Source: Pseudomonas lutea
Lineage (GTDB): Bacteria > Pseudomonadota > Gammaproteobacteria > Pseudomonadales > Pseudomonadaceae
Assembly (NCBI RefSeq): GCF_000759445.1
Contig: NZ_JRMB01000002.1
Location: 1,488,001-1,552,000, forward strand
Length of the DNA: 64,000 nt
Direction: 5' to 3'
Shown piece by piece: positions 1-8,379 of this stretch. The notes beneath the pieces are model-generated. The model saw nothing but the letters and a program-made list of their open reading frames with translations, searched no databases and was not told the DNA's origin. Within the stretch, counting starts at the first letter, position 1, and every line of letters starts with the position of its first letter. The translations under genes and the position numbers were made by a program.

Positions 1-868
1 TGTTATCGACTTCACCGTTGTCGCTGTAGCCGTTGTTGAACTTATAACCTGCGTTTGCCGTCTGGCCGTTCTTGCCGTCAGATGTGCTGTGGAAATAACG
101 CAGATCGGTTTTGAACGACTGGTCTTCGGCAATAGGCAGAACGTGGACCAAACCCAGGAAATGTTGCTTGTAATAGTCTTCCAGGTTGGCGTAGTAGTAC
201 TGAACGGTCAGGTCTTTGGTGACCTTGTAATCACCGCCAGCGAACTGAAAGTTGTTCGAGCCCTTAGTCCCGGCGTTCAGGGAAAGGTCGTCATAGTTCG
301 AAGAAGCACGGCCAGCTGCCTTGGTCAGCTTACCAGCGGTCAACGTCAGACCGTCGATTTCTTTAGAGGTAACGATGCCACCCTGGAAGGTTTGCGGCAG
401 CAGACGGCCATCGTTCGATACGAGGATCGGCAGGTTAGGCTGCAGCGCATTACCGACTTTCAGTTCAGTCTTGGATAGCTTCACCTTGGCATTGGCGCCA
501 GCGCGAGCCCAATCAGCAACCGGCGTGCCGTCGGAAGATGTTGGCGACACTGTGTTCGGAGTGCTGCCGTTTACGGCACGGTTGTCGATACCACCACTCA
601 GGTTTAGACCGTACATGCCCTGAACATCAAGACCGAAGCCAACTGTACCCGGGGTGTATCCCGAAATGAAGTTGAACAGGAAACCCTGGGCAGTCTGACG
701 CTGATCCTGCCCTTTGGCTCCATTCGAAGAGGGCTCACGCGGATCTTGTTCGAAATAAAGAGTACGAGAACTGAGTGTCGCTTTGCTGTCATCCAGGAAA
801 CCAGCTGCACCAGCCTGAGTGGCCAAGACACCTGCGTATACGGCCAAGGCCAGGGTGGACTTCTTCAT
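1..868 (-). CDS. oprE: OprE-like OprD-family outer membrane porin, 3' end cut by window
   Basis: Reads leftward from ATG at 868 and runs off the window, so about 289 residues of an expected 430 to 460 are present. The N-terminus MKKSTLALAVYAGVLATQAGA is a clear signal peptide. It is followed by OprD-family beta-barrel features: a GFGLDVQGMYG strand, the conserved LPILVSNDGRLLPQTFQGG segment and the TSKEIDGLTLTAGKL segment. The YYYANLEDYYKQHFLG stretch closely resembles OprE of P. aeruginosa, an anaerobically induced porin of this family; the OprE label rests on recalled similarity. A GAGGAG ribosome binding site lies at about 873-880. Substrate is not deducible. Confidence 0.88.
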   Translation of the reverse strand, partial: MKKSTLALAVYAGVLATQAGAAGFLDDSKATLSSRTLYFEQDPREPSSNGAKGQDQRQTAQGFLFNFISGYTPGTVGFGLDVQGMYGLNLSGGIDNRAVNGSTPNTVSPTSSDGTPVADWARAGANAKVKLSKTELKVGNALQPNLPILVSNDGRLLPQTFQGGIVTSKEIDGLTLTAGKLTKAAGRASSNYDDLSLNAGTKGSNNFQFAGGDYKVTKDLTVQYYYANLEDYYKQHFLGLVHVLPIAEDQSFKTDLRYFHSTSDGKNGQTANAGYKFNNGYSDNGEVDN

Positions 869-1659
869 TGTGTATCGCTCCTCATGAATCTAATTTTTGT
901 AGTTCCCGGGCCAGAGCCTAAGGCTCAAAACCGAGGATGCGCGATTAGCGCCGGACCTGACTCGGCGAGTCAATGGCCCCAAGACTAATTGACTAGACCG
1001 CGTAACAGCTGGCTGCAAGGTAAGGTAAATCCTTTAAACCTAAAAAGACTTGTTGGATCTGCTTTTATGCCAAGCAGTTATATGTCACAAGCCGTTTCAG
1101 CCGTCCGTTGCGGAGTGTATCGGCCCTATTCCCTAATTCCCAAAAAATATTTCAGTGCCATTCGTCAGATCGTTTGGTTTTGCTGCCCCCCGCTTCAGGA
1201 ACTTGACCAGCAAGTCACGGTCTGCCTGTGAAACAGGGTGAGATTTGCGTCTCTAAGCCCATGAAAAGACTGTAATTTAGCGTTGGTAGTCGCAAATATT
1301 GCAGTTGTCACCTTGCTGTTCGTCTATTTTCTGCTAGCGCCAGCCAATATTTCAGTAACAAGTCAGACCTGCCCCTTCAGGCGATTTTTTCGGGCGTGGC
1401 CCGTCTGCTACGCCTACCCGTCCCAAGGCCGCATGCGGTGCATCCAGTAGGCGCGCGTCGAGATCGTATTTACAAAATGTGACGTTTGGATGAATCCATC
1501 CGCTTCTCGATAGCCATTGATCTGTCGATGACGAAGTCCACCTCTCGCAACGTTTCAATTCCCACTAAGCAAATTCCAAAATGTTATTTATTTAGCCTTT
1601 CTTAGATCATTTACGCTCGTTCGCATTCCTGCTGGTTTGCCATAATCGGAGCGTCACCC
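869..1659. other. Intergenic region between divergent porin and tauA
   Basis: No convincing gene in 791 bases; composition is AT-richer than the flanks. It must hold the leftward porin promoter and the rightward tau promoter. A short perfect hairpin TGACTC-ggc-GAGTCA lies at 958-972 in the porin leader. A CATAAT at about 1641-1646, right before tauA, is a possible -10 element, but no clean -35 pairs with it. No REP element is present. Confidence 0.6.
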
Positions 1660-2637
1660 ATGAAGCTGCTCAACCCATTTCGCCTATTGGCAGCCTTGTC
1701 GCTTGCCGGTTCAGCGCTGCTTGCTCAAGCGGCAGATTTCACCGTTGCCTATCAGACCACTGTGGATCCCGCCAAGGTTGCGCAGGCTGACGGCGCTTAC
1801 GAAAAGGCCACCAATTCCAAAATTTCCTGGAGGAAGTTCGATAACGGCGCGGATGTGATCAGCGCCATTGCGTCGGGTGACGTGCAAATTGGTTACTTGG
1901 GGTCCAGCCCCCTGACAGCAGCAGCGACGCGAAAGGTGCCAATCGAAATCTTCCTGATTGCCACCCAAATCGGCGCCGCCGAAGCGTTGGTGGCGCGTAA
2001 TGGCTCCGGGATCAACGGTCCGCAGGATCTGACTGGCAAGAAAGTCGCCGTGCCGTTTGTGTCGACGGGTCACTACAGCCTGCTCGCCGCTCTGAAGTAC
2101 TGGAAGATTGATCCGGCGAAAGTGACGATCCTCAATCTCGCTCCGCCGGCCATCGCCGCCGCGTGGAAACGTGGCGACATCGATGCCACCTACGTCTGGG
2201 ACCCGGCATTGGGCGTCGCCAAAGAGACCGGCAAAGTGCTGATTACCTCGGGTGAGTTGGCGAAGCTCGGGGCACCGACCTTCGATGCATGGATTGTGCG
2301 CAAGGATTTCGCCGACAAGCATCCCGAAGTCGTCAGTGCCTTCGCCAAAACGACTCTGGATGCCTACGCCGCCTACCGCAGGGACCCAGCGGCCTGGCTG
2401 GCCGATGCCAGCAACGTCGACAAGCTGGTGAAGCTGTCCGGCGCCAAACCTGGCGACATACCTGGTCTGTTGCAGGGCAACGTCTACCCGCTGGCGGCTG
2501 ACCAAGTGACCGAACTGGGCGCGCCGACCACCGACGCCATCACCAAGACCGCAGCATTCCTCAAAGAACAGGGCAAGGTCGACGCCGTGCTGGCCGATTA
2601 CGCGCCCTACGTGACCACCAAGTTCGTCGCCCAGTGA
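1660..2637 (+). CDS. tauA: Taurine ABC transporter periplasmic binding protein TauA
   Basis: 325 residues. Signal peptide MKLLNPFRLLAALSLAGSALLAQA precedes a mature start at ADFTVAYQT. The periplasmic binding fold of the TauA/SsuA (NMT1-like) family shows in the DVQIGYLGSSPLTAAA segment near 90 and the GKKVAVPFVSTGHYSLL segment near 130, both typical of sulfonate binding proteins. It would capture taurine and deliver it to TauBC. Start ATG follows a GGAG at 1648-1651. It is first of tauABCD, but tauB begins 648 bases downstream, an unusually large gap filled by duplicated REPINs. Other alkanesulfonates are possible substrates; tauD downstream favours taurine. Confidence 0.93.
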   Translation: MKLLNPFRLLAALSLAGSALLAQAADFTVAYQTTVDPAKVAQADGAYEKATNSKISWRKFDNGADVISAIASGDVQIGYLGSSPLTAAATRKVPIEIFLIATQIGAAEALVARNGSGINGPQDLTGKKVAVPFVSTGHYSLLAALKYWKIDPAKVTILNLAPPAIAAAWKRGDIDATYVWDPALGVAKETGKVLITSGELAKLGAPTFDAWIVRKDFADKHPEVVSAFAKTTLDAYAAYRRDPAAWLADASNVDKLVKLSGAKPGDIPGLLQGNVYPLAADQVTELGAPTTDAITKTAAFLKEQGKVDAVLADYAPYVTTKFVAQ

Positions 2638-2723
2638 TGCTGGCCAGAAGCTGTGTACCAATGGGATTAGCCGCGTATCCCCGCGATTCACACGCGGACT
2701 CACGTCCGTCGGGTGCCCGCTTC

Positions 2724-2811
2724 TGTAGGAGCCGGCTTGCTGGCGAACCCGGTCTGCCACTCGCTGTGAGGTGACTGACCCGACGCGTTCGCCAGCAAGC
2801 CGGCGCCTACA
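2724..2811. repeat. REPIN (inverted pair of Pseudomonas REP sequences), copy 1
   Basis: Left arm TGTAGGAGCCGGCTTGCTGG pairs with right arm ending in CCAGCAAGCCGGCGCCTACA around a loop of about 40 bases. It lies between tauA and tauB, where a stable mRNA hairpin could protect the tauA message or reduce expression of tauBC. Confidence 0.85.
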
Positions 2812-2974
2812 ACGCGCGGTGTGAAGCCGCATAAGGCATACCGCCCGCAGACGATGAGACGCCGCAAAAAGCAGCTCTACCCGCATGCGATGTGATGCCG
2901 CAAAAAAGCAGTACTGCCCGCTGGCGGCGTGACGTTGAAAAGCAGTAATCACATCCCGTTGGCGCGCCCGTTTC

Positions 2975-3062
2975 TGTAGGAGCCGGCTTGCTGGCGAACC
3001 CGGTCTGTCACTCGCTGTGAGGTGACTGACCCGACCCGTTCGCCAGCAAGCCGGCTCCTACA
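2975..3062. repeat. REPIN, copy 2 of the tau intergenic pair
   Basis: 88 bases, nearly identical to the element at 2724-2811 including the loop, with fully complementary outer arms (TGTAGGAGCCGG and CCGGCTCCTACA). Its loop match shows that it arose with the surrounding duplication and not by an independent REP insertion. Confidence 0.85.
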
Positions 3063-3285
3063 ACATGCGGCGTGAGGCCGTCATAAGGCATACCCCGCAG
3101 GCGACGTGATGCCGTAAAAAGCAGTGCCAGCCGCAGCGATGTGACGCCGCACAAGCAGTGCCACTCGCAGTGGGCGTTAGGGTGAATGAGCAGCAACTCT
3201 TGCAGCCATTGCGGAGAAACCACTCTCAGCGACATCAGTTACACAACCGTTCAAGCACGTCCTTACATTCATCGGAGCCCATGCC

Positions 3286-4077
3286 ATGGCCTTGTTACAG
3301 CTGGAGCGCATCAGCGCACGGTATCCCGGTGCGGCCGAGCCGGTGCTGTCGGATATTTCCCTCGCCCTCGGTCCGCAGCAATTGCTGGTAGCGCTTGGTC
3401 CGTCCGGCAGCGGCAAGACGTCGCTACTCAACTTGATCGCCGGGTTCGTCCCCCCAAGCGCAGGCCGCATCACTCTCGATGGCGCGCCGGTAAACGGTCC
3501 TGGCGCCGAGCGCGGCGTGGTGTTTCAGGATGACGCGCTGCTGCCTTGGCAGAATGTGCTGGCCAACGTCGCATTCGGGCTTCAACTCGCCGGCGTTGCC
3601 CGTGACGAACGCGAGGCCAAGGCGCGGGACATGCTCGCGCTGGTTGACCTCGCCGGTTTCGAGCAGAGGCGTATTTGGGAGTTGTCGGGCGGGCAGAAGC
3701 AACGCGTCGGTCTGGCCCGTGCATTGGCAGCCGACCCGAGCGTGCTGCTGATGGACGAGCCATTTGGCGCCCTGGACGCCTTCACCCGCGAACAGATGCA
3801 AGAGTTGCTGCTACAAGTCTGGCAACGCAGCGCCAAGCCGGTGTTCCTCATCACCCACGACATTGAAGAAGCGGTGTTCCTGTCGACGGATCTGATTCTG
3901 CTCGCGCCGAACCCAGGTCATATCGTCGAGCACTTGAAACTGGACTTCGGTCAGCGTTACAGCGCAGGTGAATCGGCCCGCGCGATTAAATCCGACCCCC
4001 GCTTCATTGAAACCCGCGAGCACGTTTTGGCGCGGGTATTCTCCCAGCGGCAAAGCGTTCGGGAGCAACGGGCATGA
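3286..4077 (+). CDS. tauB: Taurine ABC transporter ATPase TauB
   Basis: 263 residues, the ATP-hydrolysing subunit on the cytoplasmic face of the taurine importer. All ABC motifs are visible: Walker A GPSGSGKT at 38-45, Q-loop around 81, signature LSGGQ at 133-137, Walker B LLMDEP at 154-159 with D-loop ALD, and the H-loop in [10 protein letters not shown]. The start ATG at 3286 gives the usual family N-terminus [15 protein letters not shown]. Its end overlaps the tauC start by four bases (ATGA at 4074-4077), indicating translational coupling. Confidence 0.94.
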   Translation: MALLQLERISARYPGAAEPVLSDISLALGPQQLLVALGPSGSGKTSLLNLIAGFVPPSAGRITLDGAPVNGPGAERGVVFQDDALLPWQNVLANVAFGLQLAGVARDEREAKARDMLALVDLAGFEQRRIWELSGGQKQRVGLARALAADPSVLLMDEPFGALDAFTREQMQELLLQVWQRSAKPVFLITHDIEEAVFLSTDLILLAPNPGHIVEHLKLDFGQRYSAGESARAIKSDPRFIETREHVLARVFSQRQSVREQRA

Positions 4078-4919
4078 GTCTTTATCCATCGCCAGAGCCC
4101 GCGCTCACGCACGTGCCGGTAAAAACCGCTTCGCGTCAGGGCTCCTCTATTTATGTAAGCACTCGCGCCATCAGTGTGCTGACGCTCGCCGTGCTGTTGG
4201 GCAGTTGGTGGCTGGTCACGGCATTTGAGTGGGTCGAGCCGCTGTTCCTGCCGCCACCTTCGGCCGTGCTGGAAAAAGCCTGGCTGCTGATGACCAAGGG
4301 CTACATGGACTCGACCCTGTGGCAGCACTTGGGGGCGAGTCTGCAGCGCATCGGCCTGGCGCTGTTTTTCGCTGTGCTGACGGCCATTCCGGTGGGTATT
4401 GCGATTGGCCATAACCGAATCGCGCGAGGGATTTTCGACCCGGTGATCGAGTTTTATCGTCCGGTGCCGCCGCTGGCATACCTGCCTTTGATCGTCATCT
4501 GGTGTGGCATTGGCGAATTTTCCAAAGTGCTGCTGATTTATCTGGCGATCTTCGCGCCGGTTGCCATCGCGACTGCGACAGGGGTGCGCACTGTCGACAC
4601 CGCGAAACTGCGCGCGGCGCAATCATTAGGCGCCAGCCGGTGGCAACTGATCCGTCACGTTATCCTGCCAAGCGCCCTGCCTGACATCCTCACCGGCGTG
4701 CGTATCGGTCTCGGCGTGGGCTGGTCGACACTGGTGGCGGCCGAGTTGATCGCCGCCACCAGCGGCCTCGGCTTCATGGTGCAGTCAGCCGCGCAGTTTT
4801 TGGTGACTGACGTCGTCGTGCTGGGAATTCTGGTCATCGCACTGATTGCCTTCGCCCTGGAAATGGGCCTTCGCGCGCTGCAACGCAAGCTGGTGCCCTG
4901 GCACGGCCAGAATCACTGA
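4074..4919 (+). CDS. tauC: Taurine ABC transporter permease TauC
   Basis: 281 residues, inner-membrane permease of the BPD_transp_1 superfamily. A hydrophobic segment near 25-45 is followed by further membrane spans. The EAA-type loop shows as [23 protein letters not shown] near 180-200, which docks onto TauB. The domain order and the [18 protein letters not shown] segment are typical of the SsuC/TauC group. Start codon overlaps the tauB stop. tauD follows about 60 bases downstream. Confidence 0.94.
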   Translation: MSLYPSPEPALTHVPVKTASRQGSSIYVSTRAISVLTLAVLLGSWWLVTAFEWVEPLFLPPPSAVLEKAWLLMTKGYMDSTLWQHLGASLQRIGLALFFAVLTAIPVGIAIGHNRIARGIFDPVIEFYRPVPPLAYLPLIVIWCGIGEFSKVLLIYLAIFAPVAIATATGVRTVDTAKLRAAQSLGASRWQLIRHVILPSALPDILTGVRIGLGVGWSTLVAAELIAATSGLGFMVQSAAQFLVTDVVVLGILVIALIAFALEMGLRALQRKLVPWHGQNH

Positions 4920-4978
4920 GAACACGGTTTTACAACTGGCCACGCCGACATTTCGGCGCCGAACACAACGAGTACATC

Positions 4979-5811
4979 ATGAGCACGACATTATTCCGCT
5001 CAGCCCGGCATTGGGCGCAGAGATCAGCGGCGTTGACCTGAGCCGCGACCTGACCGGTGATCAACGCGCTGCCATCGAACAGGCGTTGCTCACTCATCAG
5101 GTGCTGTTCTTTCGTAATCAGCCGATCACGCCTCGGCAACAGGCACGTTTCGCTGCCAACTTCGGCGACCTGCACATCCATCCGATTTACCCCAATGTGC
5201 CGGAGCAGCCAGAAGTGCTGATCCTCGACACGGCGGTGACCGACGTGCGCGACAACGCCATCTGGCACACCGATGTGACCTTTTTGCCGACGCCTGCGCT
5301 GGGTGCGGTACTCAGTGCCAAGCAGGTGCCGACTTACGGTGGCGATACGTTATGGGCGAGCGGCATTGCTGCGTTCGAGGCGCTGTCCGGCCCAATGAAA
5401 GCATTGCTTGATGGCTTGACCGCCACTCATGACTTCACGCGGTCATTTCCGCTGGAGCGCTTTGGCAACACACCAGCAGACCTCGCACGCTGGGAGGAAA
5501 CACGCCGCAAGAACCCGCCGTTGTCGCACCCGGTCATCCGCACGCATCCGGTCAGCGGTCACAAGGCATTGTTCATTAACGAGGGTTTCACCACCCGCAT
5601 CAATGAGCTGGAGGCCGCCGAAAGTGAGGCGATTTTGAAACTGCTGTTTGCCCATGGCACTCGGCCGGAGTTCACCCTGCGTTGGCGCTGGCAGGCGGAC
5701 GACGTGGCGATGTGGGACAACCGCGTGACGCAGCATTACGCAGTGGATGATTACCGACCGCAGCGCCGGGTGATGCATCGCGCAACGATGCTGGGCGACG
5801 TGCCGTTTTAA
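4979..5811 (+). CDS. tauD: Taurine dioxygenase TauD with apparent 5' frameshift
   Basis: Fe(II)/2-oxoglutarate-dependent dioxygenase that releases sulfite from taurine. The body matches TauD: the HxD iron ligands in [27 protein letters not shown] substrate segment, the distal His and Arg near [13 protein letters not shown]. The natural start ATG at 4979 (preceded by ACGAG) opens a frame that stops after about 20 codons. The TauD frame runs through CATGAGCACGACATTATTCCG one base off and has no in-frame ATG, GTG or TTG between the tauC stop and residue 5; the nearest in-frame ATG is at 4846 inside tauC. One extra base between 4987 and 4990 would restore a normal 277-residue TauD. Real mutation or sequence error cannot be separated here. 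Confidence 0.85.
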
Positions 5812-5904
5812 GTCGTGGCGTCGGGAGTGGTGTGCACCCTGGCGCACTCCTTCACTGCTTCATGCGCCGCATCGACTCTGCCTGTTGCGCCTGCGCCGAA
5901 CCAC

Positions 5905-5993
5905 TGTAGGAGCCGGCTTGCTGGCGAACCGATTGTGTCAGCCCTATCAATGCCGGTTGACACCCCCGGTTCGCCAGCAAGCCGGCTCCTACA
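5905..5993. repeat. REPIN downstream of tauD
   Basis: Outer arms TGTAGGAGCCGGCTTGCTGG and CCAGCAAGCCGGCTCCTACA are perfectly complementary; the loop differs from that of the tau REPINs. It sits 90 bases after the tauD stop and may protect the operon's 3' end. Confidence 0.85.
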
Positions 5994-6020
5994 GGTTAGC
6001 GTTAGCATCAAGATCAGCGG

Positions 6021-6250
6021 CGCATCGGCATCGGCATCGGCATCGGCATCGGCATCGGCATCAGCATCGGCATCGGCATCGGCATCGGCATCAGCATCAG
6101 CATCAGCATCAGCATCAGCATCAGCATCAGCATCAGCATCAGCATCAGCGTCAGCGTCAGCGTCAGCATCGACATCAGCGGCTGGATCGGGATTTAGGAT
6201 TTGGGATTTGGGATTTGGGATCAGCATCAGCATCAGCATCAGCATCAGCA
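6021..6250. repeat. Compound hexamer/heptamer microsatellite
   Basis: About 26 tandem hexamers run from 6021 to 6178, first mostly GGCATC, then a pure AGCATC run, then AGCGTC variants. A heptamer block, GGGATTT with one AGGATTT variant, fills about 6189-6221. About five further AGCATC units end at 6250. All frames stay open because of the period (Ala-Ser, His-Arg/Gln, Ala-Asp dipeptides), which is a by-product and not evidence for a gene. Confidence 0.9.
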
Positions 6251-6578
6251 ACGGGCGCGGGCTGCGGCTTTAGCCCGCAATAATCGCCGCCCTGATCGAA
6301 CGTGCATCACTTTGGTTAGGGCACGTTCGAAAATGCGCGAATAGCGTGCAAAAACGAGCAAGGAACAACCGGATGTGAACGCCGACTCCAAAGACCGGAG
6401 CTGGAGCCCTACGATGCTCCGAAGTAACAAAAGCCTGAAAATGCGGCTTGCAGGAGGTTCGCAGAGGCTTGTAGAAATTTCCTACAGCGTTTTCCCAAAA
6501 CTGGCACGCACGCTGCAATAGGTTAAGCATCACCAGTTTTGGGGACCTTGGTACAGGCAGGCCGGGGATTCCCCTCTT
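6251..6578. other. Intergenic region after the microsatellite
   Basis: No supported gene. A hairpin with stem GCGGGCT/AGCCCGC lies at about 6258-6280. The complement of 6270-6533 is open for 87 codons, but it has no recognisable domain or ribosome binding site. Nothing else is identified. Confidence 0.4.
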
Positions 6579-6992
6579 TTATTCCTCCCGGAGACTGACC
6601 TCCAGTCTCCAGCGCCCGCCCTGGGTCGCACCGCGCCAGTCGCCGTGCAACGGACGGGCCGCCAGCAGGTTCAGCAGCAATCCCTTATCACTCCGTTGCA
6701 CCCTCCAGCGCACATCTTTGCCGTTGAGCTTCAGTTCGCCTTTCTGGGGCTGACCCTGGGCGTTGAACAGCAACGCCACCGCGCCGTCGATGTGTTCGCC
6801 GTGCAGTTGCGGCTCGCGGTTGAACCAGACGGCAACACCGCCAGGCAGCGCTTCAATGGTTTGCAGCTGGATCGGGTCCGGCGTCGTCACCCGGCCGATC
6901 ATCAGCCCGACCATCACACCAACGATCGCCACCGATCCCAGAAACTTGGGCCACAGCTTCGGTCTCGGGTCTTCTTCAGGGGTAGAATGCAT
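6579..6992 (-). CDS. Conserved hypothetical membrane-anchored protein
   Basis: About 137 residues from the ATG at 6992 (MHSTPEEDPRPK); an ATG at 7019 would add nine. A single membrane span (residues about 15-35, LGSVAIVGVMVGLMIGRV) is followed by a periplasmic domain rich in beta-type alternation (GGVAVWFNREPQLHGEHIDG, WRVQRSDKGLLLNLLAARPL). No known family recognised. It diverges from trmL and sits where P. aeruginosa also has a small hypothetical gene next to trmL, by recalled gene order. Function unknown. Confidence 0.7.
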   Translation of the reverse strand: MHSTPEEDPRPKLWPKFLGSVAIVGVMVGLMIGRVTTPDPIQLQTIEALPGGVAVWFNREPQLHGEHIDGAVALLFNAQGQPQKGELKLNGKDVRWRVQRSDKGLLLNLLAARPLHGDWRGATQGGRWRLEVSLREE

Positions 6993-7017
6993 CCCGTCCT
7001 TTCGTTCGGAGCCGTGC

Positions 7018-7473
7018 ATGTTTCACGTGATCCTTTTTCAACCAGAAATTCCGCCGAACACCGGCAACATCATCAGGCTCTGCGCCAACAGCGGCTGCAG
7101 CCTGCATTTGATCGAGCCGCTGGGCTTCGAGCTGGATGACAAGCGCCTGCGTCGGGCCGGCCTTGATTACCACGAATACGCCACGCTGCATCGTCACGCC
7201 GACCTGCCCAGCTGCCTTGAAAGCATCGGCCACCCTCGCCTGTTTGCTTTTACCACAAAGGGCTCGCGGGTTTTCCACGACGCGCAATTCGAGGAGGGCG
7301 ATGCCTTCCTCTTCGGGCCGGAAAGCCGGGGCTTGCCGCCGGAGGTGCTGGACCCGCTGTCGAGCGACCAGCGCCTGCGACTGCCCATGCGCGAAGGCTG
7401 CCGCAGTCTGAACCTGTCAAACACTGTCGCCGTTGCCGTGTATGAAGGTTGGCGGCAGTTGGGCTTTAAGTAG
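7018..7473 (+). CDS. trmL: tRNA (cytidine/uridine-2'-O-)-methyltransferase TrmL
   Basis: 151 residues, a minimal SPOUT methyltransferase that 2'-O-methylates the wobble base of tRNA-Leu. Start chosen at 7018 because the family begins MFHVILFQPEIPPNTGN; the frame is open upstream but without similarity. SPOUT knot motifs are visible: NTGNIIRLCANSG near 13-25, FLFGPESRGLP near 95, and the C-terminal LRLPMREGCRSLNLSNTVAVAVYE near 117-142. The start codon shares the palindrome CATG with a possible leftward start at 7019. A bidirectional terminator follows at 7506. Confidence 0.93.
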   Translation: MFHVILFQPEIPPNTGNIIRLCANSGCSLHLIEPLGFELDDKRLRRAGLDYHEYATLHRHADLPSCLESIGHPRLFAFTTKGSRVFHDAQFEEGDAFLFGPESRGLPPEVLDPLSSDQRLRLPMREGCRSLNLSNTVAVAVYEGWRQLGFK

Positions 7474-7505
7474 CCGCTACACGCCGAAAGGCATACGTTG
7501 CCCAC

Positions 7506-7536
7506 AAAAAAGCGCCCATCACAGGCGCTTTTTTTA
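7506..7536. terminator. Bidirectional terminator between trmL and secB
   Basis: AAAAAAGCGCC / GGCGCTTTTTTT hairpin with a short loop, T-tracts on both strands. It serves the converging trmL and secB operons. Confidence 0.85.
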
Positions 7537-7552
7537 TGTGCAGCGACAACGC

Positions 7553-8047
7553 TTACTGAACGGTAGGCGTTGGCGTTTCGCCGGCTTCCTGCATGCGTTG
7601 CAGCTCTTGCGCGTAAAGGGCGTCGAAGTTCACCGGGGCCAGCATCAGCGCAGGGAACGAACCGCGGACAACCAGGCTGTCGATGGTTTCGCGAGCGTAC
7701 GGGAAAAGGATGTTCGGGCAGAACGCGCCCAGGGTGTGGCTCATGGAGCCGGCATCCAGGCCCTTGATCAGGAAGATACCCGCTTGCTGGACTTCGGCGA
7801 TGAAGGCGATTTCTTCGCCGTTCTTCACTTCAACCGACAGGGTCAGCACGACTTCGTAGAAGTCATTTTCAAGCTGCTTCTGGCGGGTGTTCAGATCAAG
7901 GCTGACGCTTGGGGTCCATTCCTGACGGAAGATAGCCGGGCTTTTCGGCGCTTCAAAGGACAGGTCGCGAACGTAGATGCGCTGCAGGGAAAACTGCGGT
8001 GCTTCTTCTTCGTTGGAAGTGGCGCCGCTATTCGGTTGATCAGTCAT
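7553..8047 (-). CDS. secB: Protein-export chaperone SecB
   Basis: 164 residues, normal length. SecB is a cytosolic homotetramer that keeps preproteins unfolded and hands them to SecA. Diagnostic stretches are [19 protein letters not shown] near 19-37, the GIFLIKGLD region, and [18 protein letters not shown] near 103-120. The upstream gene is grxC (77 bases), then a rhodanese-like gene, all leftward; secB-grxC-rhodanese is a conserved gammaproteobacterial operon. Confidence 0.96.
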   Translation of the reverse strand: MTDQPNSGATSNEEEAPQFSLQRIYVRDLSFEAPKSPAIFRQEWTPSVSLDLNTRQKQLENDFYEVVLTLSVEVKNGEEIAFIAEVQQAGIFLIKGLDAGSMSHTLGAFCPNILFPYARETIDSLVVRGSFPALMLAPVNFDALYAQELQRMQEAGETPTPTVQ

Positions 8048-8123
8048 CTCAGATCCTTACTTTGAGGTCTTGTAGGCTTCCGGCCTGTGCGACGACGAGC
8101 GTTGTTCACAGGCCGGTTCGAAT

Positions 8124-8378
8124 TCAGGCGCTCAGCAGCTTATCGAGCTTGCCGGCGCGCTCCAGGGCAAACAGATCATCGCAACCGCCGACGTGGACCG
8201 AGCCGATCCAGATCTGCGGCACCGAGGTACGCCCGGATTTTTTGGTCATTTCAGCGCGCAACTGTGGCTTGCCGTCGACTTTGATCTCTTGAAAGCCGAC
8301 ACCCTTGCTTCCCAGCAGCGACTTGGCGCGGGAGCAGTAGGGGCAATAATCGCTGGAATAGACGACGACGTCGGTCAT
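8124..8378 (-). CDS. grxC: Glutaredoxin 3
   Basis: 84 residues, a small dithiol glutaredoxin of the cytosol. The active site C-P-Y-C is at residues 12-15, the cis-Pro segment is TSVPQIWIG near 51-59, and the GSH-binding GGCDDL is near 64-69. It begins one base after the stop of the rhodanese-like gene at 8380, so the two are co-transcribed with secB. Confidence 0.95.
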   Translation of the reverse strand: MTDVVVYSSDYCPYCSRAKSLLGSKGVGFQEIKVDGKPQLRAEMTKKSGRTSVPQIWIGSVHVGGCDDLFALERAGKLDKLLSA

Positions 8379-8379
8379 T

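Larger units (their letters stand above)
2712..3190. repeat. 251-bp imperfect tandem duplication containing two REPINs
   Basis: Bases from 2724 realign with bases from 2975 at an offset of 251. Each copy has a REPIN with almost the same loop, then a CGGCGTGAGGCCG-like stretch, a CATAAGGCATACC block and a GACGCCGCAAAAAGCAG-like block repeated about twice. The copies differ by scattered substitutions and small indels, so the duplication is not recent. No protein is supported across it. Confidence 0.8.

Noticed and set aside
1352..1558. 68-codon leftward open frame between the porin and tauA
   Set aside because: No ribosome binding site, no domain, and composition like non-coding DNA; lies in a promoter region.
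1711..2952. Long leftward open frame opposite tauA
   Set aside because: A mirror of tauA codon bias in GC-rich DNA; it runs through REPIN sequence and encodes nothing recognisable.
6021..6250. CRISPR array
   Set aside because: Repeats are directly tandem hexamers without spacers; no cas genes anywhere in the window.
5808..6283. Ala-Ser, His-Gln or Asp-Ala repeat proteins over the microsatellite
   Set aside because: All frames stay open simply because the unit is six bases; no ribosome binding site or conserved flanks.
6245..6533. Leftward small proteins of 61 and 87 codons
   Set aside because: The two overlap in different frames and neither has an identifiable start signal or domain; conservation would be needed to keep either.
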